In this document: positions 17,265 to 29,560 of the stretch, piece by piece
Layout: each line of letters opens with the position of its first letter
Numbering within the stretch: the first letter of the stretch is position 1
Assembly (NCBI RefSeq): GCF_020165985.1
Contig: NZ_JAIUKZ010000015.1
Location: forward strand, 434,001 to 498,000
Length of the DNA stretch: 64,000 bases
Direction: 5' to 3'
DNA from: Bacillus sp. RAR_GA_16
GTDB taxonomy: Bacteria; Bacillota; Bacilli; Bacillales; Guptibacillaceae
Notes under the pieces: model-generated
Seen by the model: only the letters and a program-made list of their open reading frames with translations
What the model was told of the DNA's origin: nothing
Databases searched by the model: none
Program-made: the position numbers and the translations under genes

Positions 17265-17936
17265 GTGATGACCAATATTACTCTCGCTCCATCTATAAAA
17301 GAGTTCTATCCTGATTTTAAAGTTGGTTATGCTATTTATCATAATATCGTGGTTGAAAAGTCACCGCAAATGGTACGCGGTCGCTTTCAATTTTATCAGG
17401 AGACAATGATGATGGATCTTGAACAAACAGAGCTTAATTCGTTTCCTGCCGTATCTGAATGGCGGTCGATTTTCAAAACATTCGGCACGGATCCAGCTCG
17501 ATACCGTCCTTCTTCAGAATCGCTCTTACGTCGATTAAAAAAGGGGAATTCGATCCCTCTTGTTCACTCTGCCGCGGACATTAATAACCTACTATCACTT
17601 CAGTACAAAATTCCAATCGGAATCTATGATCTTGATCAAATAAAAGGAGAAATTACAGTTGATATCGGAAATGACCACTCTTCATATGAAGGCTTAAATG
17701 GACGTGAGGTGTTCTTTAATCACAAAATCCATACTCTTGACCAAAAAGGCGCATTCGGAAGTCCGATTGTCGATTCCAAACGAACGGCTGTAACTGAAAA
17801 CACGACAAATGCCATTCAGCTTTTTTATCTCCAACCATCCCTACCACTTTCAGAAGGTATAAAACTTGTCAAAGCATCAGCAGAAATGTTCCATCAAATC
17901 CACGGTGGCACCGTTCAACACGGCGTTTCCAGTTAA
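17265..17936 (+). CDS. B3/4 domain protein (phenylalanyl-tRNA synthetase beta-like)
   Basis: A 223-aa stand-alone B3/B4 domain, homologous to the editing/tRNA-binding module of PheRS beta. Characteristic features are YRPSSESLLRRLKKG near the middle, IPLVHSAADINNLLSL, PIGIYDLDQIKGEI and GSPIVDSKRTAVTENTTNAI. Free-standing members are proposed to deacylate mischarged tRNA or to bind amino acids, which is inference from the domain. The ATG lies six bases after AGGAGGAAAG. A TATGATAAAAT sequence about 40 bases upstream could be its -10 region. Confidence 0.85.
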   Translation: MMTNITLAPSIKEFYPDFKVGYAIYHNIVVEKSPQMVRGRFQFYQETMMMDLEQTELNSFPAVSEWRSIFKTFGTDPARYRPSSESLLRRLKKGNSIPLVHSAADINNLLSLQYKIPIGIYDLDQIKGEITVDIGNDHSSYEGLNGREVFFNHKIHTLDQKGAFGSPIVDSKRTAVTENTTNAIQLFYLQPSLPLSEGIKLVKASAEMFHQIHGGTVQHGVSS

Positions 17937-17953
17937 AGGAAATGAACAGACAT

Positions 17954-17995
17954 AAAAAAACGCAACGCTTCGTTAATATTAACGAAACACTGCGT
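17954..17995 (-). terminator. Rho-independent terminator of the candidate small RNA
   Basis: AACGCA...TTCGTTAATATTAACGAA...TGCGTT hairpin followed by T7 on the minus strand. Confidence 0.75.
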
Positions 17996-18041
17996 TGGGT
18001 AAATGGTGAAAATTCGAGGAATTTCTACATTCCTCGCTGAT
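17954..18041 (-). ncRNA. Candidate orphan small RNA (about 88 nt)
   Basis: On the minus strand, between two plus-strand genes, a promoter-like pair (TTGTTT, 18-base spacer, TATTCT at 18077-18048) is followed at once by a perfect 8-bp hairpin CGAGGAAT/ATTCCTCG (18015-18036), a single-stranded stretch and a strong terminator ending in T7 (17954-17995). No minus-strand gene ends here, so the terminator would otherwise have no purpose. The layout matches a trans-acting small RNA. No homologue is recognised. Confidence 0.45.
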
Positions 18042-18047
18042 GTAGAT

Positions 18048-18077
18048 AGAATACCATAGAACGTATGAAAGAAACAA
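18048..18077 (-). promoter_or_regulatory. Putative promoter of the candidate small RNA
   Basis: TTGTTT, 18-base spacer, TATTCT on the minus strand; the -10 lies about seven bases before the predicted RNA start. Confidence 0.4.
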
Positions 18078-18151
18078 TACATTTTTCATAATTTCTTTAC
18101 AAACCCCTATTGTTCCTTCATACAAAAATGTTCTATCTTTATCTATCGAGT

Positions 18152-18181
18152 TTGACGCCTCCATGGCTATCCATCTATAAT
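18152..18181 (+). promoter_or_regulatory. Sigma-A promoter of the 73-aa gene
   Basis: TTGACG, 18-base spacer, TATAAT: a perfect -10 about 30 bases upstream of the start codon. Confidence 0.7.
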
Positions 18182-18210
18182 CTAAACTACAAGTAGAAAG
18201 GAGAACAAAT

Positions 18211-18432
18211 ATGGAACCATTCTCTACACCATTTTTCGAAGAAAATTTTCGACAATACATATATAAAAACCGTGATGTATTCACTAAATTAGAGGCAATG
18301 AATAGCTATTATCGCTCAGTTGTTTCATCCATGATTTATGACAACCTTAACAAAAACTCGGAAATCGTTCGTCGCATTCGCAATTTAGATGGGGCTTACA
18401 AAACAGTTAAAGAGGAAAAGTCCGAACAATAA
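18211..18432 (+). CDS. Small hypothetical protein, 73 aa
   Basis: A charged, helical-looking soluble protein (MEPFSTPFFEENFRQYIYK...), with no cysteine, signal or membrane segment. It is strongly supported by a near-consensus promoter, the Shine-Dalgarno AAAGGAG and a dedicated bidirectional terminator. I do not recognise the family, and neither neighbour suggests a role. Confidence 0.7.
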   Translation: MEPFSTPFFEENFRQYIYKNRDVFTKLEAMNSYYRSVVSSMIYDNLNKNSEIVRRIRNLDGAYKTVKEEKSEQ

Positions 18433-18433
18433 G

Positions 18434-18472
18434 AAAAAGCTCTCTTTTCAATAAGAGAGCTTTTTCTTTAAG
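18434..18472. terminator. Bidirectional terminator
   Basis: AAAAAGCTCTCTT-TTCAAT-AAGAGAGCTTTTT, shared by the 73-aa gene and the convergent FrnE-like gene. Confidence 0.9.
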
Positions 18473-19172
18473 ATTTTGGCAGATCACAACCATCAGCTGT
18501 ACATGCTTCTGCATCGCCACCCATAACTTCAAGCTTATTTCCTTCTCCCCACGCCTTTGTTAGCGCCTGCTCAAACATTTCGACAGGCTGTGCGCCTGAG
18601 ACGGCATATTTACCATCAAACACAAAGAACGGCACGCCCTGGATACCCAGTTGACTTCCCATCGCTTCATCTTGTCGAACTTGACGGGTAAATTCATCTG
18701 TACGTAACATTCCTCTAATATCGGTAGCAGATAATCCAAGTTCTTCACCAAGTAAAGCAAGCGTCTCATGATCGCCAATGTTCTTCGATTCCGTAAAGAA
18801 TGCATAAAATAAGCGTTCTGACATTTCATTGCCCTTGCCATACTCTTTTGCATAGTGAACAAGTCGATGAGCATCAAATGAATTTGTAGGAATCATTTTA
18901 TCGAAATCATAAGTTAGATTCTCCCCAGCAGCCTGCTGTCTCATGTTCTCACACATTCCCTGGGCCTGTTCAAGACTAACTTGATACTTTGCTGCTAGAA
19001 GCTCAGCCATGCTTTCACCATTGGAATCTTTCGCGTTTGGATCAAGTTCAAAACTTTTAAAAACGACTTCAATTTGATCACGTTGTGGGAATGTCTCAAG
19101 CGCACTCTCAAGACGTCTTTTCCCTATATAACAAAATGGACAGACAAAATCGGACCATACTTCAATTTGCAT
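18468..19172 (-). CDS. DsbA-family (FrnE-like) thiol oxidoreductase
   Basis: A 234-aa cytoplasmic thioredoxin-fold protein with an inserted helical domain, of the FrnE/2-hydroxychromene isomerase-like branch. The redox motif is CPFC (Cys11, Cys14) in VWSDFVCPFCYIGKRRLE, and the cis-proline loop is GVQGVPFF-like (GIQGVPFFVFDGKYAVSGAQ). Two more cysteines sit at the C terminus (CTADGCDL), a frequent feature of this group. No signal peptide is present. Likely role: dithiol/disulfide exchange or stress protection; exact substrates are unknown. Confidence 0.88.
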   Translation of the reverse strand: MQIEVWSDFVCPFCYIGKRRLESALETFPQRDQIEVVFKSFELDPNAKDSNGESMAELLAAKYQVSLEQAQGMCENMRQQAAGENLTYDFDKMIPTNSFDAHRLVHYAKEYGKGNEMSERLFYAFFTESKNIGDHETLALLGEELGLSATDIRGMLRTDEFTRQVRQDEAMGSQLGIQGVPFFVFDGKYAVSGAQPVEMFEQALTKAWGEGNKLEVMGGDAEACTADGCDLPKS

Positions 19173-19272
19173 CGAATCACTCTTTCAAATTATCATTATT
19201 ATTTCGTACTTATATTTTATCATCTCTATTTTCAATTGAGCAGAAATTTGCTCAAGAAACCATTATTACAAT

Positions 19273-19909
19273 TCATTGAAGTTTGTTAGGAACTGGAGGG
19301 TTATGAACATTTGAACCCACTTCATCAAATAACGTGGTTTTTTTATCGACAGAATTTGGCGGAGGTGACTTTAGTACAGGACTGTTTGATAAACCTTGGA
19401 TAATTTGATTAAGGTTCTTTAACTCTTCGTAGATCCTGGCAATCTCCTCTTTCGTCGCGGGTTGCTTTGATTCTTTAAGCTGAAACCCAAGCTGTCCATT
19501 TGGCTCCAATGTAGCATCAGATACATCCGAAATAGAGTGAACTTGTGATTGTCTTAATTTCATTTCAAGCTGATCGACAGTGAAGCGTAATTTCTTAAGA
19601 TTGTTTTCTTGTAGAACCCCATTTTTAATTAGAACTTTTGAACGACCAGTAATGAGGCGTTCGAGCCAATCAAATTTAAGCTGACTATATTCTACAAAAA
19701 CGAGAGTTAATACAAGTGCGAGGCCAACTATAAGTGTCGTAAACACATTTTTACCTACAATGGGTTGAATAAGTAATGAGCCAATCCCAATCATAATGAC
19801 AACTTGTGCAAGCGTCATTTGGGAAATCGATTTACGACCTGCGACACGTAAGAGCAACGTTCCCCCAATGACAATTAACACAGCTTTCCATAGTAGAATC
19901 AATATCCAT
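19273..19909 (-). CDS. DUF421 (YetF-like) membrane protein; start region probably frameshifted
   Basis: A roughly 210-aa protein with three N-terminal transmembrane helices and a soluble DUF421 domain (SKVLIKNGVLQENNLKKLRFTVDQL...). The family has no firmly established function; in sporulating Bacillus some members affect spore germination. The open frame can begin only at a TTG (19902) with poor spacing, whereas an ATG at 19909 lies six bases after GGAGG but in another frame. Deleting one base at GATTC (19896-19900) joins that ATG to the frame as MDxxLLWKAVL, the form expected of the family. This is probably the fifth indel of the same kind. The downstream coding sequence is intact. Confidence 0.75.
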
Positions 19910-20007
19910 AGACAGCCTCCTTGCTGAATTTAAGTACATCGCTTAGTATGCCGTTTTCTAGTTAGTTAAAACGCGTTTCACGTAAGATTATGAAGCTTGT
20001 ACCATAC

Positions 20008-20039
20008 AAAAAAGACTTCAACGATAACGTTGAAGTCTT
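20008..20039 (-). terminator. Terminator of the rRNA-tRNA operon
   Basis: Perfect AAGACTTCAACG stem around TTAT, followed by T6 on the minus strand, just downstream of the last tRNA gene. Confidence 0.9.
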
Positions 20040-20055
20040 GTAAGAACGTATGTAA

Positions 20056-20140
20056 TGGTACCGGTGGTCGGGTTCGAACCGACACTCCTCTCGGAACACG
20101 ATTTTGAGTCGTGCGCGTCTGCCAATTCCGCCACACCGGC
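20056..20140 (-). tRNA. tRNA-Leu(CAA)
   Basis: 85 bases with a long variable arm, anticodon loop CTCAAAA, and encoded CCA. Last gene of the 16-tRNA cluster. Confidence 0.97.
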
Positions 20141-20172
20141 AAAGTACCATGTTTAATTTAGGAAAAAATAAG

Positions 20173-20262
20173 TGGTGCCGGAGGCCGGGCTCGAACCGGC
20201 ACGGAGGTACACCCTCCGCAGGATTTTAAGTCCTGTGCGTCTGCCAATTCCGCCACTCCGGC
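20173..20262 (-). tRNA. tRNA-Leu(TAA)
   Basis: 90 bases with a long variable arm, anticodon loop CTTAAAA, encoded CCA. Confidence 0.97.
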
Positions 20263-20289
20263 AGGACTTTAAAGAAAAAATATTAAGAT

Positions 20290-20364
20290 TGGAGGCGGCA
20301 CCCGGATTTGAACCGGGGCGTAAGGGTTTTGCAGACCCGTGCCTTACCACTTGGCTATGCCGCC
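20290..20364 (-). tRNA. tRNA-Cys(GCA)
   Basis: 75-base cloverleaf with anticodon GCA and encoded CCA. Confidence 0.97.
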
Positions 20365-20373
20365 TTTGTAAAA

Positions 20374-20448
20374 TGGAGCGGAAGACGGGATTCGAACCCG
20401 CGACCCCCACCTTGGCAAGGTGATGTTCTACCACTGAACTACTTCCGC
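20374..20448 (-). tRNA. tRNA-Gly(GCC)
   Basis: 75-base cloverleaf with anticodon GCC and encoded CCA. Confidence 0.97.
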
Positions 20449-20455
20449 AACAAAA

Positions 20456-20530
20456 TGGCTGGGCTAGCTGGATTCGAACCAGCGCATGACGGAATCAAAA
20501 TCCGTTGCCTTACCGCTTGGCTATAGCCCA
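20456..20530 (-). tRNA. tRNA-Gln(TTG)
   Basis: 75-base cloverleaf with anticodon TTG and encoded CCA. Confidence 0.97.
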
Positions 20531-20534
20531 AAAA

Positions 20535-20611
20535 TGGGGCGGCTGATGGGAATTGAACCCACGAATGCCGGAATCACAATCCGGTGCGTTAACCACTTCG
20601 CCACAACCGCC
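20535..20611 (-). tRNA. tRNA-His(GTG)
   Basis: Cloverleaf with anticodon GTG, encoded CCA and the extra 5' G (G-1) typical of tRNA-His. Confidence 0.97.
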
Positions 20612-20626
20612 AAGAAAGAATGAATT

Positions 20627-20700
20627 TGGCAGGGGTAGTAGGACTCGAACCCACACCGGAGGTTTTGGAGACCTCTGTTCTACCTTTAAACTATACCCCT
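20627..20700 (-). tRNA. tRNA-Trp(CCA)
   Basis: 74-base cloverleaf with anticodon CCA and an encoded CCA end. Confidence 0.97.
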
Positions 20701-20707
20701 ATGAAAA

Positions 20708-20792
20708 TGGTGGAGGGGGACGGATTCGAACCGCCGAACCCTGAGGGAGCGGATTTACAGTCCGCCGCGTTTAGCCACTTCGCTACCCCTCC
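20708..20792 (-). tRNA. tRNA-Tyr(GTA)
   Basis: 85 bases with a long variable arm, anticodon GTA, encoded CCA. Confidence 0.97.
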
Positions 20793-20862
20793 AAATTGAC
20801 AATTACCATTGTAATACACATCTTATGAAAGTGCAATGGAAATTGATCTCATTTCGAGAAAA

Positions 20863-20938
<76 letters not shown>

Positions 20939-20942
20939 AACA

Positions 20943-21018
20943 TGGTGGCTCCGGACGGAATCGAACCGCCGACACGTGGATTTTCAGTCCACTGCTCTAC
21001 CGACTGAGCTACAGAGCC
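20943..21018 (-). tRNA. tRNA-Phe(GAA)
   Basis: 76-base cloverleaf with anticodon GAA and encoded CCA. Confidence 0.97.
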
Positions 21019-21061
21019 ATGTTTGATAAAATTATTTGGTTTCCCTTATCAGGACTACATT

Positions 21062-21101
21062 TTAATTTTATCTACGAATAATATTCGACGCAGATAAAAT
21101 G
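21062..21101 (-). other. Long hairpin in the fMet-Phe tRNA spacer
   Basis: ATTTTATCT pairs with AGATAAAAT and CGAAT with ATTCG around a three-base loop. It lies in the widest spacer of the cluster (86 bases) and lacks a following T run, so it is more likely an RNA-processing structure than a terminator. Confidence 0.55.
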
Positions 21102-21181
<80 letters not shown>

Positions 21182-21199
21182 ATAATATTAAAATGTAAA

Positions 21200-21275
21200 T
21201 GGCGGTCCCGACGGGAATCGAACCCGCGATCTCCTGCGTGACAGGCAGGCATGTTAACCGCTACACCACGGGACC
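21200..21275 (-). tRNA. tRNA-Asp(GTC)
   Basis: 76-base cloverleaf with anticodon GTC and encoded CCA. Confidence 0.97.
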
Positions 21276-21283
21276 TTAGAAAA

Positions 21284-21359
21284 TGGTGGAGGATGACGGG
21301 CTCGAACCGCCGACCCTCTGCTTGTAAGGCAGATGCTCTCCCAGCTGAGCTAATCCTCC
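21284..21359 (-). tRNA. tRNA-Val(TAC)
   Basis: 76-base cloverleaf with anticodon TAC and encoded CCA. Confidence 0.97.
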
Positions 21360-21383
21360 ACAGAGTAAAATTAAAATTTATGT

Positions 21384-21458
21384 TGGTGACCCGTACGGGA
21401 TTCGAACCCGTGTTACCGCCGTGAAAGGGCGGTGTCTTAACCGCTTGACCAACGGGCC
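21384..21458 (-). tRNA. tRNA-Glu(TTC)
   Basis: 75-base cloverleaf with anticodon TTC and encoded CCA. Confidence 0.97.
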
Positions 21459-21481
21459 CTTACTGCTATTATGTACGCTAG

Positions 21482-21573
21482 TGGCGGAGAGCGAGGGATT
21501 CGAACCCTCGAGACGGCGTTGACCGTCTACACGATTTCCAATCGTGCTCCTTCGGCCACTCGGACAGCTCTCC
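21482..21573 (-). tRNA. tRNA-Ser(GGA)
   Basis: 92 bases with a long variable arm, anticodon GGA and encoded CCA. Confidence 0.97.
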
Positions 21574-21574
21574 A

Positions 21575-21649
21575 TGGCTCCACAGGTAGGATTCGAACCT
21601 ACGACCGATCGGTTAACAGCCGATAGCTCTACCACTGAGCTACTGTGGA
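21575..21649 (-). tRNA. tRNA-Asn(GTT)
   Basis: 75-base cloverleaf with anticodon GTT; first tRNA after 5S rRNA. Confidence 0.97.
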
Positions 21650-21659
21650 ATAATATCAG

Positions 21660-21775
<116 letters not shown>

Positions 21776-21907
21776 CTTATGACTGGATATCACATTAAGT
21801 GATTTGCCAGCGACAAAATATATCATACTATATTTCATCAAGTTTTTCAAGAGAAAATTTTATTCCCTGAAAACTAGATAGCACGCACAATTTCTGTCCA
21901 ATATGTG

Positions 21908-22025
21908 TCCAGCTACGTAAGCCAAATCCTCGATCGTTTCACCTTTTGATTCTGACGCAAAAAGCGCGTCTGATTCAAAAGCTTCCAACGCTTGTCGGAT
22001 TTAAACGGCTTACTTCGCTTTTCGT
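21908..22025 (-). repeat. Hairpin repeat, copy inside the 23S-5S spacer
   Basis: In the rRNA-sense strand, GAAAAGCGAAGTAAGCC ... GGCTTACGTAGCTGGA, with paired arms GTAAGCC/GGCTTAC, AAATCC/GGATTT, CTTTTGA/TCAAAAG and GACGC/GCGTC around GCTTTTT. Same family as the array at 10800-11350; it nearly doubles the spacer. Confidence 0.85.
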
Positions 22026-22029
22026 TTTA

Positions 22030-26700
<4,671 letters not shown>

Positions 26701-26768
26701 AAGCTTAATCTAGCTTTTAAAACAATGTTTGTTTCCGTAGAAACAACTACTTACATGGCGTTTCGTTC

Positions 26769-26786
26769 AGTTTTCAAAGATCAATT
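26769..26786 (-). promoter_or_regulatory. boxA-like antitermination element in the rRNA leader
   Basis: GATCTTTGAAAACTGAACG on the minus strand between the promoters and 16S; similar elements recur in both spacers. Confidence 0.5.
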
Positions 26787-26820
26787 CGTTTCTTTCAATG
26801 TCGTTTTCAGCGACTTTATT

Positions 26821-26850
26821 AATGTACCACATTAACTCGTTCGTCGTCAA
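26821..26850 (-). promoter_or_regulatory. rRNA operon promoter P2
   Basis: TTGACG, 18-base spacer, TACATT, about 120 bases before 16S. Confidence 0.65.
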
Positions 26851-26906
26851 CAACTTTTTAAAAGTTTTTTTCGTCAGCCTCACAATCTCTCGCGGCGACA
26901 AGTAAT

Positions 26907-26935
26907 AATATACCACGGAGAAAAAATAGGGTCAA
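26907..26935 (-). promoter_or_regulatory. rRNA operon promoter P1
   Basis: TTGACC, 17-base spacer, TATATT. The -35 lies in the loop of the inverted repeat 26917-26959. Confidence 0.8.
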
Positions 26936-26959
26936 CCCTTTTTTTGATATTTTTTCTCC
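26917..26959 (-). terminator. Inverted repeat combining the ygxA terminator with the P1 -35 region
   Basis: 12-bp perfect arms GGAGAAAAAATA and TATTTTTTCTCC enclose AAAAAGGG-TTGA-CCC, followed by a T-rich tract on the minus strand. It lies directly after the ygxA stop. Confidence 0.6.
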
Positions 26960-26970
26960 GCTTATGACAT

Positions 26971-27840
26971 TCATTTGATTGCGCTGTATTCTCTAATAAA
27001 GATACCAGACCCTTTTGTCTCACTTCTATGCACTTCAACCAGGCCTTTTTCAATCATATATTCGAGCAGTGCACCAAGATCTATTCCGTATTCTTTAAGT
27101 TGTTCTTCTTCCATTAACTCCTGATAAGTCCAAGGATTAGTTTGTTCGTTCATTACCTTTCTAATATGAGCCGTTGCATTTTTAGACTTTGATGATAATG
27201 AAAAATCATTCGCAAGAAGAAGCAGTTCAAGTCTCTTGTCCAGTGGATCTTCACCAGACAAAAGCTCAGTATATAGTTTGAAAATTTCAGGTTCAATATG
27301 TTTCACCTGGTTCCAAACAGTTATTTCAGGATGGAAACCATGTTCAATAACAGATAAACGAGCAAGATGGTGTAAAGCATGAAGAATAAAATTATAGGCA
27401 TCCATGTATTGCTTGGATGCAAACAACTCTTTTCCCTCCGTATAGCGACGAATTAATCTTGCAAACTCAACGCCAATCTTACGAGTACGCTCTTCATAAG
27501 GAAAATCCCTGATCCTTTCTTTTAAACCAGCTATGTACTCGTTACGATCAAAAATAATCTTTCCGTTAACAAGCCATGCCACAAGACGACGATGGCTACC
27601 TAATAACAACCATTCATTAACTTGTTCTTCAGAAACAATATGCATGGCTGCCTTTTTGCCTTCAAAATCATAATGTTTCACGAACCATGGTTTCTCATTA
27701 GTTTGAACAATGATCAGTAATACAACATCAAAATTATCTGTAAGCGGATGAAAAGGCTTTGTTTTTTCAATAACTAGTACACCGAGCGTTCCTGGGTGAC
27801 TTGCTCTCTCTTGATAAATCGGCCTTAAAAGATTCTCCAT
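26971..27840 (-). CDS. ygxA: Nucleotidyltransferase-like protein YgxA
   Basis: A 289-aa cytoplasmic protein. The N-terminal half is a degenerate nucleotidyltransferase-like domain (VVLLIIVQTNEKPWFVKHYDFEGKK), followed by helical and winged-helix-like parts (YGIDLGALLEYMIEKGLVEV). The position directly upstream of an rRNA operon and next to ygzB/perR is the same as for B. subtilis ygxA by rrnD. The function is unknown. It reads toward the rRNA operon; its terminator overlaps the operon's P1 promoter. Confidence 0.85.
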   Translation of the reverse strand: MENLLRPIYQERASHPGTLGVLVIEKTKPFHPLTDNFDVVLLIIVQTNEKPWFVKHYDFEGKKAAMHIVSEEQVNEWLLLGSHRRLVAWLVNGKIIFDRNEYIAGLKERIRDFPYEERTRKIGVEFARLIRRYTEGKELFASKQYMDAYNFILHALHHLARLSVIEHGFHPEITVWNQVKHIEPEIFKLYTELLSGEDPLDKRLELLLLANDFSLSSKSKNATAHIRKVMNEQTNPWTYQELMEEEQLKEYGIDLGALLEYMIEKGLVEVHRSETKGSGIFIREYSAIK

Positions 27841-28004
27841 TATTCGATCCTCCAGAAGTACTTATACTTTTGTTTCATTAATCATTCATTTTCTCTTTTC
27901 ACTTATTCTCTGTTAGTATTCAACAGTCCATATTATAAATCCTGTCGAAAAATAAGCAATCCCTGAATTTGAAGATTCATTCACTCATTCGCCCAATAAG
28001 GAAA

Positions 28005-28033
28005 GTGCTTACACCTTTTGCTTATGCTATAAT
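28005..28033 (+). promoter_or_regulatory. Putative ygzB promoter
   Basis: TATAAT with 17 bases to a weak -35 GTGCTT, about 20 bases before the start codon. Confidence 0.4.
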
Positions 28034-28054
28034 TGGATGCAGGAGGGACATGCA

Positions 28055-28420
28055 ATGCAATTAAAGTATACTAATAAGATTAACAAAATTCGTACGTTCG
28101 CACTAAGTCTCGTATTTATTGGAATTGCGATTATGTATATAGGAATATTCTTCAAGACTTCTGTCTTGCTTATGACCATCTTTATGCTCATTGGATTTCT
28201 AGCAACAATCGCAAGTGCTGTTGTCTATTTTTGGATTGGCATGCTCTCGACAAGAGCGATACAGGTTGTCTGTCCAAATTGTGAAAAACCAACGAAAGTT
28301 CTCGGACGTGTCGATGCATGTATGCATTGCAAACAGCCGTTAACAATGGACCCTAACTTGGACGGTAAAGAATTTGACGAAAAATATAATGTAAAAAGGG
28401 CTCAAAAAAGAACGCAATAA
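28055..28420 (+). CDS. ygzB: YgzB family membrane protein with zinc-ribbon-like tail
   Basis: A 121-aa protein with two transmembrane helices (about residues 10-30 and 37-60) and a cytoplasmic C-terminal CPNC/CMHC zinc ribbon ([30 protein letters not shown]). It is the conserved neighbour of perR in Bacillus; the function is unknown. An upstream ATG at 28037 overlaps the Shine-Dalgarno AGGAGG, so translation must start at 28055. Confidence 0.9.
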   Translation: MQLKYTNKINKIRTFALSLVFIGIAIMYIGIFFKTSVLLMTIFMLIGFLATIASAVVYFWIGMLSTRAIQVVCPNCEKPTKVLGRVDACMHCKQPLTMDPNLDGKEFDEKYNVKRAQKRTQ

Positions 28421-28458
28421 AAAAAGCTTCCGTCATATAAATGGCGGAAGCTTTTTTA
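28420..28458. terminator. Bidirectional terminator between ygzB and perR
   Basis: AAAAAAGCTTCCG-TCATATAAATGG-CGGAAGCTTTTTT. Confidence 0.9.
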
Positions 28459-28460
28459 AA

Positions 28461-28895
28461 TTAATGTTTGCTTTTTTGGCAATCTGGGCACTTTCCGTAA
28501 ATCTCCATTCTATGATCGCCGACTCGGAAGCCTGTTACCTGTTCCGCAAGCGTTTCTACTTCGTCCAATCCCGGATAATGAAAGTCTACAATCTTCCCAC
28601 AATCATCACAAATAATATGATAATGATCTGTCGTAACACAATCAAATCGGCTGGAGGCATCTCCGTAAGTTAATTCCTTTACCAGTCCAATTTCCTTAAA
28701 TACTCTTAGGTTATTATAAACAGTTGCAACACTCATATTAGGAAATTTTCCTTCAAGAGACTTATATATTTCATCTGCTGTAGGATGTGACATGGACTGG
28801 ATTAAATGCTCCAGAATGGCATGACGCTGCGGGGTAATACGCACTCCTGAATTTTTCATTGCATCAATTGCTTCATGCAGTTTCTCTTCAGCCAT
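28461..28895 (-). CDS. perR: Peroxide-sensing Fur-family repressor PerR
   Basis: 144 aa. All ligands known from B. subtilis PerR are present at the same numbers: structural zinc cysteines C96, C99, C136, C139, and regulatory iron ligands H37, D85, H91, H93, D104. H37 and H91 are the residues oxidised by peroxide. It represses katA, ahpCF, mrgA and haem genes in its relative. A 13/15 match to the PerR box lies just downstream of its own predicted -10, so it is autoregulated. Convergent with ygzB. Confidence 0.97.
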   Translation of the reverse strand: MAEEKLHEAIDAMKNSGVRITPQRHAILEHLIQSMSHPTADEIYKSLEGKFPNMSVATVYNNLRVFKEIGLVKELTYGDASSRFDCVTTDHYHIICDDCGKIVDFHYPGLDEVETLAEQVTGFRVGDHRMEIYGKCPDCQKSKH

Positions 28896-28931
28896 TCGTC
28901 ATGCACCTCGCTTTCAACAAGCATTCTTACT

Positions 28932-28946
28932 TTGTAATGTTTATAA
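28932..28946. promoter_or_regulatory. PerR box upstream of perR
   Basis: TTATAAACATTACAA on the minus strand matches TTATAATNATTATAA at all but two positions, a few bases after the -10. Confidence 0.75.
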
Positions 28947-28948
28947 TT

Positions 28949-28978
28949 AGTGTACATGGTCAGCATGGGTTTTGTCAA
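28949..28978 (-). promoter_or_regulatory. perR promoter
   Basis: TTGACA, 18-base spacer, TACACT on the minus strand. Confidence 0.65.
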
Positions 28979-29003
28979 TAACTGCAAGCCTACAAAGGGA
29001 TTG

Positions 29004-29558
29004 TTACTTTTGGGATTCGTGAAGAACTGACTCATTTTCTCCCATGTGATAGTTAATAAAACGCGCAGCAACAAATAAGAAATCAGAAAGACGATTTAGA
29101 AATGAGAGGACAAGTGGATTTACTTCCTCAACCATCGTTGTCTGACGTTCAGCACGTCTCACAATCGTGCGAGCAACATGCAAACAAGCTCCTGCCGAAT
29201 GCCCACCTGGTAGAATAAAGTTACGCAAAGGGGCAAGTTGTTGCTCCCAGGCGTCTATTTGCGTTTCCATTTCATTAATATGCGATTCTTCAATTGCCCA
29301 TCCTACTTTTTTTCCTTTTGGTGTTGCAAGCTCTGCCCCAACATGAAAGAGCCATGTTTGTATTTTATGAAAAATGGCCTGCCACTCTTCTTTACCATCA
29401 AAGTGAGACGCACCGATATAGCTTAAAGCAAGACCGATCTGAGAGTTCGCTTCGTCACAGGTGCCATATGCCTCCACTCGAAGATCGCTTTTAGAAACCC
29501 TTTGCCCATAAATGAGAGAGGTTTCCCCTTTATCACCTGTTTTCGTATAAATTTTCAC
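29004..29558 (-). CDS. Cob(I)alamin adenosyltransferase, PduO type
   Basis: 184 aa. It adenosylates corrinoid to coenzyme B12. The N-terminal ATP loop KIYTKTGDKGETSLIYGQRVSK, the VEAYGTCDEANSQIGLAL segment, and the C-terminal ARTIVRRAERQT with LNRLSDFLFVAARF are complete. It fits B. subtilis YvqK by type, but here it is paired with the 2-hydroxyacid dehydrogenase gene (two bases apart), suggesting one transcript. Start is GTG after AGGGGG. Adenosylcobalamin supply also fits the cobalamin-dependent QueG encoded nearby only loosely, since QueG does not need the adenosyl form. Confidence 0.93.
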   Translation of the reverse strand: MKIYTKTGDKGETSLIYGQRVSKSDLRVEAYGTCDEANSQIGLALSYIGASHFDGKEEWQAIFHKIQTWLFHVGAELATPKGKKVGWAIEESHINEMETQIDAWEQQLAPLRNFILPGGHSAGACLHVARTIVRRAERQTTMVEEVNPLVLSFLNRLSDFLFVAARFINYHMGENESVLHESQK

Positions 29559-29560
29559 GT

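Noticed and set aside
17979-18284. 101-codon ORF on the minus strand
   Set aside because: No ribosome site, overlaps a strong plus-strand promoter and start; the small-RNA reading explains the hairpins better.
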